Origin: Calycina herbarum
Lineage: Eukaryota; Ascomycota; Leotiomycetes; Helotiales; Pezizellaceae
Direction of reading: 5' to 3'
Length of the DNA: 64,000 bases
Assembly (NCBI GenBank): GCA_001414485.1
Contig: LLEY01000071.1
Coordinates: 62,001 to 126,000, forward strand
A program made the position numbers and the translations under genes. The notes beneath the pieces were generated by a model. It did not search any database. It worked only from the letters and a program-made list of their open reading frames with translations, and was not told the DNA's origin. Of the stretch, positions 57,246-64,000 are shown piece after piece. Within the stretch, counting starts at the first letter, position 1; each line of letters starts with the position of its first letter.

Positions 57246-57660
57246 TTGTGTGGAGTTGCTTAATAAATTAATTTTTAATGGGGAACGAAGTATCTTCATA
57301 CAAAAATAAGATAGATAGTAATAAAAAGAACAAGACTCTACGGGGACTTGGGCGAGCCGGCCGCTTTGTGGTACACAAACCTCTGCTCGGGAAATTGGTA
57401 GATGGGTGGGCGATTATTCCTGAGAACCCAAAGAGGCTCTCAAGGATCCTGGACCGGACTTTATGAAAATAGATCTGCGTTATCCCGTGGACTATTGCCC
57501 ACTGCAATAAGGTATAGAGATCCTTATTTAAGGAGAGAAGTTTGCTACTGTCTTCTATAAATCTTCTCCTTGCTACCACCAGTGGTGGTCAGAACTCCGT
57601 ACGCACGGGCCACATCACAACATTTAAGGGGTCGCCACATCGAACAAATTAATTTATTAA
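57246..57660. repeat. inverted-repeat-bounded, LTR-like block
   Basis: TTAATAAATTAATTT at 57260-57274 is repeated as its exact reverse complement at 57646-57660. Overlapping this, TTGTGTGG (57246-57253) and CCACATCACAACA (57610-57622) form imperfect TG...CA-like ends. No target duplication was found. It could be a solo LTR, a MITE, or the 3' end of the adjoining mariner relic. The 103-codon frame inside is not considered a gene. Confidence 0.4.
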
Positions 57661-57666
57661 AAAACA

Positions 57667-58100
57667 TCACCATTTGGCAGTCTCAATTGGCTTCCCTCCG
57701 GTTCTCTCGAGCCTAGCGCATCTTTCTAGAATATCAGATTTACGGTCCCGAATTTCCTTCAGGGTGATTTTGTTCCATTCTTCTTGGAAGGCCTGTTTTA
57801 CCTCCTCTTCTGAATCAAACAATCTGCGCCTAAGTCTCTGCTTTATGATGTTCCAAATCGCCTCTGTAGGGTTTAAATCCGGGCTCTGTGTAGGATGCTT
57901 GTGATTGGTGATCTTGTGCGCTGCCTTATAGTCCTGCGCTAGCCCCCTTTTCCGCATGCCATGAGAAGGGTCCCCATCTTCCTCTAGATACCACTGTTTT
58001 GAGTCCCGCCGAGCCCATTTTCTACTGCTTCGTAATGAATAGGCAAAAGACGCTCTGTGTAGCACTTTTGCGTCATTGCATTGCCCTTAACCTTCACCTA
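57667..58100 (-). pseudogene. Tc1/mariner-type transposase, C-terminal relic
   Basis: The minus-strand frame ends at 57667 and encodes a typical DDE transposase C-terminus: EEDGDPSHGMRKRG with the second catalytic Asp, then HPTQSPDLNPTEAIWNIIKQ with the final acidic catalytic residue as Glu, then helices. Upstream of ~58015 the frame shifts (alternative frame reads MTQKCYTERLLPIHYEAVENG), and the N-terminal half of the transposase is missing. It is a truncated, frameshifted copy. Confidence 0.8.
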
Positions 58101-58514
58101 CCTAGGATGAGGGCGTTGTGCCTGAGACAGATAAGACAAAGCTAAGCAGTCGGTTCGTTCGTGTTTTTAATCCAACAAAGAACACGAAACGAAGCTCAAT
58201 GCCGCGCTTTGGAGAATCGCATAATAGACAAAGCCGTTTCACAGGCGTGCGGCTTGGCGCAGACTGACCATCCTTTCCAGATTCCCATCAAAGAAACCCA
58301 GCCTCAGTCTCAACTCGAGCCAAAACACCTCAAGCAATGGATGTGGATTTAAGAAGGGGCAAGCAGCCTGGAATCCGGGCTCTGTTTTATTCTTTCTCAT
58401 CTTCTCCTTCCCAACCAGCATTTTCTCCCTCTCGAAAAAACCTTCTTGTTCCTGCAGTCCCTCCTTCTTGCATATTTACTCGCAACCTGCTTGTACTGTT
58501 CTGTAAGAGCAACG
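58101..58514. other. intergenic, no gene seen
   Basis: Between the mariner relic and the small Cys-containing gene. Short frames only. Confidence 0.5.
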
Positions 58515-58995
58515 ATGCCGCCGCAAGACAATCGATACAATGCATCCTTGGGACCTAACGAATGCTGGTTCTGCGAGCAGAACTGTGTCTCGTGGGCCGA
58601 GATTTGCAAATGCGGCGCGGTCACCTTGCCCACACGATCTTTTCCGGCCGCAGAGATTCTGGAATGGAACGTCTGCCCGCTTTCGTTAGAGGCCCAGAGC
58701 ACGATTTCGCGCATACAGATGATGGGTTTATTTGCGAGTCAGAATGGGGGGGGCGGTTAGGGTGGGCAAGGGGTCGAAAAAAGTACTTATTGTGCAGAAT
58801 CATAAGGGTGAGAGAAGTATTAGTTGGAGTCTAGAGCCGGAGACGAGGATGTGGGATGATATAGGTGAGGAAGAGTCGGCGGCGAGGACGTGGGATGAGA
58901 TGGGTGAGGAACAGTGGGCGGAGGTGGGTCGGGTTTTGGAAGAGGTCAAGGATAGTAGGGAGTTGGTTGAGGGGATGAGGAATATTGAATATTGA
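58515..58995 (+). pseudogene. small Cys-motif protein, frame broken at a G8 tract
   Basis: ATG at 58515 opens MPPQDNRYNASLGPNECWF and runs 81 codons to a TAG just after a run of eight G (58746-58753). In the frame one base away, sequence remains open from the same point to 58995 and reads as a charged helical protein (GKGSKKVLIVQNHKGERSI, EEVKDSRELVEGMRNIEY). A single-base difference in the homopolymer would therefore join them into one ~159-residue protein. The N-terminal part has a possible metal site (CWFCEQNCVSWAEICKCG). No family recognised. It may be intact with a sequencing error, or a true frameshift. Confidence 0.5.
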
Positions 58996-59220
58996 TAGCG
59001 GGATGTGAGGGAGGGCTAGGGAAAGGAGATGAATGAAATGTGGCCGGTTCGAGTAGGGGAGGAGGATGGGATATGATATGTCCACTTGTATACAAATGTG
59101 TTTCTTGACAAGTAATTTGATTTGCAATGATTTGCAATATCAAGACGAGAAATCCAATTTATGATTGAGTTTAAGAAACGAAAAGGAATACTAGCTACTC
59201 TTAGCCACTCTTAGCCACTC

Positions 59221-60576
59221 TCAGCCCGCCCACTGGATATCACGAATCTGATGCTCCCGCTGATTGCCGCAATGGTGCCAGGAAACACGGCCGGCTGTCG
59301 GTTCGCTGAAAGAAAAAGCCGGCCGGAACCAGCAGTCATCTGCGCGGGGGTGAGAGACGTCGCATCTCTTCCAGACCTCCAGGACCGCGGCGAGGCCCAG
59401 CCACGCGTCTCGCTGCATGGTAACGATATCCCGCTCCGGCTCCAGCAAAACCCACATCGGGTCAAGAAGCTCCTCGGCGGGACGGTTATTGAAGAGGGAG
59501 AGGTAGCGCTCAGCCCACCACGGGTAGTAGCCAGCCATTTCCCAGTCGAGGATAGCTTCGATTTTGTCTTGATACACGATGATATTCGTTAGGTTGAGGT
59601 CGCCATGCGTGAGGTAATAAAGGCCCCCCGACGGCCCCGACGGGAGATCGGACGGGAAATTCGCTCGCAGCTCGAGCAGTTTGGCCTCGATAATGGCCGG
59701 GTCGTTGGTTTTATGCATGCGCGAGAGGCCGCCGCGCAAGGTCGGCGCGAGCGCGTCCAGCCAGGCCTCGGCCGTCGGGCCGATCTTGGTGCAGCTGGGG
59801 GCGCGACGGCCCGGGCCGCAGTAGCCGATGATCAGATCGTCGAGCAGGCTGCCGTCGACCTTCTGCGCGCGCGGCGCCGTAAACTGGCGCAGTTGCCGCA
59901 TGATGTCGGCCATCTGGTGCACGTAGCTCTCCCGCTGGGCCGCCGAGAGCTGCGGCCACACGACGTTCAGCGGCTTGCCGCGCGCCTGGCGCATCAGCGT
60001 CAGCTGGAGCGGGTCGCCGGGCCGGGTCAGCTCGAGCATGTCCGATACCAGCGGGATGGTATGGCCGGGCTGCGCGCGGAGAAACTGTTGCGTCATCAGG
60101 TCATTGCCCGTCGACGCGTCGTTGGGCTGGTCGCGCAACACCCACTGCCCGCCGATGTCCCAGAGCCCCATATTTTCGCGCGCGTGGAAGATTTTGACCC
60201 GCGGACTATATGACGAGAAAATCTGGTGGCGCTCAGTCCACCCGCATGCCCAACACAGAAAGTGATTCTCGACGTCACCGTGTTGCAGGAGGCCTCGCTC
60301 CCGCGCTGGCTGCCCTTGCTCCGCGCGGAGCGCAGCGTATCCCGCGGGCTTCCTCCCGCCGGGCGCCCATACAAGATATGGCGCCTGCCGTTCGGGATGC
60401 CTGGGGTCGTAGCGAGCGAGTTTGTCCTCCTCGTTGTCATTGTTGTCATTGTTGTCATTGTTGTCATTGTTGTCATTGTTGTCATTGTTGTCATTGTCGT
60501 TGCTCTTCGCTGGGTCGTTGCTTATAGCTATATCCGAAGACGGAGATGATTTGTCGACTTCTGGTGATGGATCCAT
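59221..60576 (-). CDS. aminoglycoside-phosphotransferase-like (APH family) kinase
   Basis: Single exon, ATG at 60576, 451 residues. The APH/choline-kinase-like family has a protein-kinase-like fold and phosphorylates small molecules. Visible motifs: LTHGDLNLTNIIV (~326-338) with the catalytic Asp, IEAILDWEMAGYYPWWAERY (~344-363) with the metal-binding Asp, and in the N-lobe TIPLVSDMLEL. Residues 26-48 are a (DNN)n-type run from the microsatellite at 60432-60500. GC content is clearly higher than in neighbouring genes, with many GCG/CGC/GGC codons, and no introns are present, both unlike the genes around it. The natural substrate cannot be told from sequence; fungal members are numerous and mostly uncharacterised. 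Cys-Trp-Ala-Cys (~105-108) is an unusual detail. Confidence 0.85.
   Translation of the reverse strand: MDPSPEVDKSSPSSDIAISNDPAKSNDNDNNDNNDNNDNNDNNDNNDNEEDKLARYDPRHPERQAPYLVWAPGGRKPAGYAALRAEQGQPARERGLLQHGDVENHFLCWACGWTERHQIFSSYSPRVKIFHARENMGLWDIGGQWVLRDQPNDASTGNDLMTQQFLRAQPGHTIPLVSDMLELTRPGDPLQLTLMRQARGKPLNVVWPQLSAAQRESYVHQMADIMRQLRQFTAPRAQKVDGSLLDDLIIGYCGPGRRAPSCTKIGPTAEAWLDALAPTLRGGLSRMHKTNDPAIIEAKLLELRANFPSDLPSGPSGGLYYLTHGDLNLTNIIVYQDKIEAILDWEMAGYYPWWAERYLSLFNNRPAEELLDPMWVLLEPERDIVTMQRDAWLGLAAVLEVWKRCDVSHPRADDCWFRPAFSFSEPTAGRVSWHHCGNQREHQIRDIQWAG
60432..60500. repeat. 9-bp microsatellite (TTGTCATTG)n inside the kinase gene
   Basis: About 7.5 consecutive copies of a 9-base unit. On the coding (minus) strand they give alternating Asn/Asp residues, so repeat-number changes would alter protein length without shifting the frame. 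Confidence 0.9.
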
Positions 60577-61340
60577 GGTTATAGTAATAGTTATAAGTGA
60601 AGGTGAGAGCTACCCCCAGATGTGCCAGCTAGACAGTTATATGCCTGAAGCTATATAAACGCCTCTGTTTTCAACAAAGAATCTGCCGCAACCGGCAGAT
60701 GTTTATGGCGATAAAAGGTATGGTTGGATGAAAACAGCACATTCCGATCAAGAGTTTGATTTTCCTACCGGTTGGAGCAAAGGAAATAACTGGCCTTGTT
60801 AGGGTAAGAATGTGGATGATAAGAATTGGTTTCGGAATACATGAAACATGGTCGAGTAGCTTTGTTTGGATATTTCCTAATAGGAATAACATAAACATGA
60901 TGATGACCTTCACTCAGATCACATTACTACTTCACGATGATTATTTGCTACGTTCAAGCAACAAGCTAGGTTGTTGCTTAACCAATTAAATGAGCCCCAA
61001 AGAGGATGGCATTCGCGTCGAAAACAATGTGGAAACCGTTGAATGGAGAATCAGTAATGCTGACTAATAAGCATGTCGAACCTTAGCCGAGGTCGCCAAT
61101 GGTGCAAAAAAGGAGATTCAGAAGAGACGAGCCAAAAATACAAGGTAATCTCTTTTTCCATGCCGATGGCGTACAACAGAATTTGGAGAAAAGGATTGCT
61201 CGAAAAAGCAGACGTATTAGCACTAGACTTTGAGGGCTCGGACAATAAAAACTGTAACTTACGTTTACCGAGAGATGACGAAGAACCAAAAACCCGAAAA
61301 GCCGGAAATGCACAAGTTTCTTCTCCAAATATTTTTCCAG
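60577..61340. other. intergenic, no gene supported
   Basis: Upstream region of the kinase gene, with AT-rich sequence near 60670-60990. The plus-strand frame 61073-61525 runs into the minisatellite and is not accepted as a gene. Confidence 0.5.
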
Positions 61341-61625
61341 GAGATGTCGGAGTATCAAGCACTTCCCAAATCTCCCAACTGATGTCGACCAACCAGATCC
61401 ACCGGTGTCGAAGAATCCAGAACCCAATTCCCCAATTCTCCCAAGTCGTCTCGACTAAATCCATTAATCCAGGTGGTGTCGAAGAATCAAGAACTCGATT
61501 CCCCAGTTTTCCTAACTCGTCCTAGATAACGAAACCCATTGTCCTAGACGGTGTCGAAGAATCTAGAACTCGATTCCCCAGTTTTCCTAACTCGTGCCGA
61601 ACATCCAAACCCATTCGTCTGAACC
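61341..61625. repeat. ~71-75-bp minisatellite, about 4 copies
   Basis: The phrase GGTGTCGAAGAATC starts at 61404, 61475 and 61550, followed each time by (C/T/A)AGAAC(C/T)C(A/G)ATTCCCCA and a TCGT word; a more divergent copy begins near 61341 (GATGTCGGAGTATCAAG). The last two are nearly identical and 75 bp apart, so they stay in the same reading frame; an in-frame TAG lies between them. Confidence 0.85.
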
Positions 61626-62171
61626 ACCCTGAACAAACAAAAGCGAACTGAAGTTAGAATCTCTCTAAAAGCAAAGCGTCAGCAAAATTTCCCCAGTTTA
61701 TTTCAGTCGTAGCTGAAGGGTTCCTGTCAAATCTATATGCGGAATAGATTCGGGTTAGATCTGTTATCAGTGAGGGTACCCAAGAAGGTTTATAAGGGCC
61801 CAAAAATTGATACTTTACCCTCAGGCCCGAAGGCAACCAAAAACAAACACACAAAAACACACCCCCCAGTCCACACCAACCCCCCACTCTAACAAAAATA
61901 AATTCCCGCAGGCCAGAAGCAAAACAAACAACAAAAGCATACCCCTACCCCAACCAGAATATGCCCCAAGGCCACTTCCAAAAACAAACAAAAATACCCT
62001 CTCCCCATACCCCCCAACGTCAAAAATAAAAGCCCCTAGGCCACAAAAAAAAGAGGAGAGGAAAAGGAAAAAAGAAGAAAAAAGAAGAAGAACAAAAACA
62101 CCCAAAAAACTCTCAAGTTGACCAGTGAAGGCCTTAACAACCTCCTTCCCCAAAGCACCAACCAAAACACC
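61626..62171. other. intergenic, A/C-rich low-complexity sequence
   Basis: 61800-62110 is strongly strand-asymmetric (A and C on the plus strand, with AAAAACA and CCCC runs, then GAAAAAG purine runs). Long frames here on both strands are composition artefacts. Confidence 0.6.
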
Positions 62172-62480
62172 CTATGGAAATTGATAATTAGCCATCAACT
62201 CATTCAAGCGGAACAAAGTGGCTGGACAAAAGGCATGAAAGAAACCGAAATTTCGACACTGTAAGTCTGAGGGAAGGAGATGGAATAAGAGGGAAATTAA
62301 CTTACCCCGCCAAAGGAAACATTTTCTCGCCTTTCGGCGGTTTCTAAATCAATCATCTCAACCTCCTCTTCCTCTCTCCAGGCGCCAGGCGCGGGGGACG
62401 ACGAGGGGAATGCCCACGGAACAGCAGGAGCTGGTGATGGTTGTGGAGGGGGAGCGTAGAGGTCATCGCCCTTTCGGGAC
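62172..62480 (-). pseudogene. possible 3' exons of a gene truncated by repeat DNA
   Basis: On the minus strand a Pro-rich then acidic segment (PPPQPSPAPAVPW, EEEEVEMIDLETAERRENVSFGG) ends at a GTAAGT donor near 62307. An acceptor (ACTTACAG) near 62262 leads in phase to FGFFHAFCPATLFRLNELM and a TAG at 62172-62174. The 5' part cannot be followed past about 62610, where AT-rich repeat DNA begins. Coding status is weakly supported. Confidence 0.25.
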
Positions 62481-62639
62481 TTGGTTCTGGCTCCTGGTGG
62501 AGACTGGTGGCCTGGCGTCGTGCGAAAATCCTCGGACCGAGATGGTCCCAGGTGGTCGTAACAAATTGCAGGCCATTGCCAAAGACCAAAGGAAGCTCGG
62601 CACAACTGCGGGCCCCATGGGATAACGTCACCTGCAGGG

Positions 62640-62957
62640 TGATTCGTCGACTATAATATGTAAGTAAGGTAATAGACGAGGTCTTTAGCGAGTACATACC
62701 CTCGTTCTAAGTAGGGATAGTAAGAGTCTAGTAGTAGTAACTAGCTCTAGTAGAATACTAAGTATTAAGAGCTTAGTACTAATCTATAAAAGAATTAATT
62801 AGCTAATAGTTTCTTAAGAGTTTCAGAGATAATAAAGACGTTACTTTATCTTAGAAAAAGTATAAAATCTAGTATTATTTAATATAATATTTCTAGAAAG
62901 TAATTATAAAATAAGAAAGATAATATAAAGAAAAAAGATAATAATCAAAATAACTAA
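62640..62957. repeat. AT-rich RIP-like DNA
   Basis: Sequence turns abruptly into TA/AG/CT-rich repeat DNA at about 62640 and has no open frame until the transposon inverted repeat at 62960. Confidence 0.6.
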
Positions 62958-63892
62958 TAACGTGGTTTATTAGAACCCCGGTTATATTAGGACCTCGATT
63001 AATTTTCCTTAGTATATAACTTTAAACTCAAATAACTTAACTATAACATATTAAATTAACTCTTTATAATCGGAGTCTGATATACTAGATATATCTATAG
63101 GCTTTTAACAAGTTTATACGTTATAACTAGCTTTTCTATAGGTTCTATAGTATTGTCTAGACGGTTGCCTCTCCTTATAACTACCTCTCGCTATACGTAT
63201 ATCGCGTCGTACCTGCTTATCTACGTCTTTCTAGGCTATAATATCCTATGTATCCTCTATAATAAGTACACCTTCTTTACGGACACGAGTCTTTTTAGCT
63301 CTCTAGCGTTTGCTAAGAGCTTTATTTGCTATCTGAAGTATACGTACCTCGGCAGATAGAAGAGTTATCTTATAAGCTATTCGCTCTATACCTTTAGCTA
63401 GCGCTACAACTGTCTTAAATAGAGGGGTTGGCGAGCTTCTCTAATAGTAAGTAATTCGATTTCGTATAAGAGTTAACTATAAAAGAGCTTCTATTAGGTT
63501 AGAAGAGGTCTAAGATTCTTATAAGAGAGTGTTAGCAGTAGAGAGTCTAGAGGGTATTAAAGTCTATAACTTTATATTAAGCTTTGAAATTACTACTTAC
63601 GGATTAAAAGGCACTAGGCTAGCTCTATAGAATCTAGCCTAAGCGTTCTAGACTGTTATAGATTCACTATATACTGCTATAAAGGCTAGAAAGAACTCTA
63701 CCTTAGTAATATAGTTAATATAAGCTTTAATAAACGTCTTAATCTATCGACTATACGCTCGTTTTAATATACTAAAACATCTAATATTAAGTAGCTAGGT
63801 TAGATAAGACGAATAGAGAGGTAGTCTAAGAGTTATAATATTATATACCTTATAGTACTCTTAGAATTCAGCCGATTCGTAGCTCTTATACC
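62958..63892 (-). mobile_element. second Fot/pogo-like transposon copy, truncated and RIP-mutated
   Basis: 62960 begins with the same ACGTGGTTTATTAG terminal repeat as the element at 6802, preceded by TA. The interior is the reverse complement of the 3' half of that element: the Cys/His tail, the basic Arg-rich segment and the core back to the segment aligned with KSYESAEF. Alignment stops at 63892, where unrelated sequence starts. All readable frames contain TAG/TAA stops. Confidence 0.8.
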
Positions 63893-64000
63893 TGTTACGG
63901 CGCTGGTCCGTAACACGTGATTCTCGGTCCTACACGTGACCGTCAGAGCCGCAACGCTTGGACGGATTTATGACGAGATTAAAGGCTCTTTACAGTTAGT
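63893..64000. mobile_element. possible LTR-element start inserted in the transposon (partial)
   Basis: Identity with the Fot-like element ends sharply, and the new sequence opens TGTTACGGCGCTGGTCC, a TG start common in fungal LTRs, with GC content clearly above the surrounding RIP-mutated DNA. The other end and any target duplication lie beyond the window, so this is tentative. Confidence 0.4.

Noticed and set aside
57268..57579. 103-codon minus-strand frame near the mariner relic
   Set aside because: It lies inside the inverted-repeat-bounded, LTR-like block and has no transposase or other motif.
59605..60213. 202-codon plus-strand frame opposite the kinase gene
   Set aside because: High GC removes stops from antisense frames; the minus-strand frame has the APH catalytic motifs.
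63153..63359. 68-codon plus-strand frame inside the second Fot-like copy
   Set aside because: It is antisense to the transposase tail of a RIP-mutated transposon.
1..64000. CRISPR arrays, bacterial operons, phage genes
   Set aside because: The window is clearly fungal nuclear DNA with spliced genes; the repeats seen are tandem or transposon repeats without CRISPR spacing.

Overview
The window is nuclear DNA of a filamentous ascomycete (Pezizomycotina). Genes have short GT-AG introns of about 46-120 nt with CTAAC/CTGAC-like branch sites. Gene families include fungal rhodopsin-domain membrane proteins, DUF3176-type membrane proteins, HET, GH55 and STIMATE. AT-rich islands hold transposons whose stop codons look like RIP (C:G to T:A, mainly CpA). 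The gene set fits Leotiomycetes, but that placement is inference. No coordinate rests on a database search; exon models were joined by hand from splice sites and reading phase.

Layout. 1-443: 3' end of an unrecognised gene, then an AT-rich island. 1311-5951: two minus-strand coiled-coil genes. 6802-8660: a complete Fot/pogo-like DNA transposon with TA target duplication, inactivated by transition-type stops, then AT-rich DNA with a tandem repeat. 10400-14210: decayed self-recognition-type genes (a STAND-like/ankyrin pseudogene and a HET-SH3 pseudogene) around an intron-containing tRNA-Ala(AGC). 15775-16840: a third coiled-coil gene. 17752-22705: two minus-strand membrane-protein genes, one DUF3176-like with 5 exons and one rhodopsin-domain with 4 exons. 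24089-24354: a TA-flanked MITE. 26214-27387: a secreted lysozyme/lytic-transglycosylase-like protein with 5 exons. 29501-32679: a secreted GH55 exo-beta-1,3-glucanase with 9 exons. 34048-35370: a STIMATE-like vacuolar membrane protein. 37023-39021: a GRAM-like membrane protein. 39985-41364: mitochondrial QRI7/TsaD-type t6A enzyme. 42745-44613: a His/Gln-rich coiled-coil protein. 47118-47789: a membrane protein with unresolved 3' end.

The right part is transposon-rich. It has a Harbinger/Tourist-like MITE (49200-49619, TAA duplication), a full-length Tad1-like LINE on the minus strand (50010-55845, 11-bp target duplication), and a Tc1/mariner relic (57667-58100). Between them and the end lie a small gene broken at a G8 tract (58515-58995), a GC-rich APH-like kinase gene (59221-60576), a 75-bp minisatellite, and a second Fot/pogo-like copy that is interrupted at 63893 by what looks like the start of an LTR element.

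The genes do not form one pathway. Two adjacent secreted enzymes (lysozyme-like and GH55) would both act on cell-wall glycans. QRI7 and the tRNA gene are housekeeping. I saw no secondary-metabolite cluster and no convincing new multi-gene system; the most unusual gene architecture is the decayed HET-SH3 fusion.
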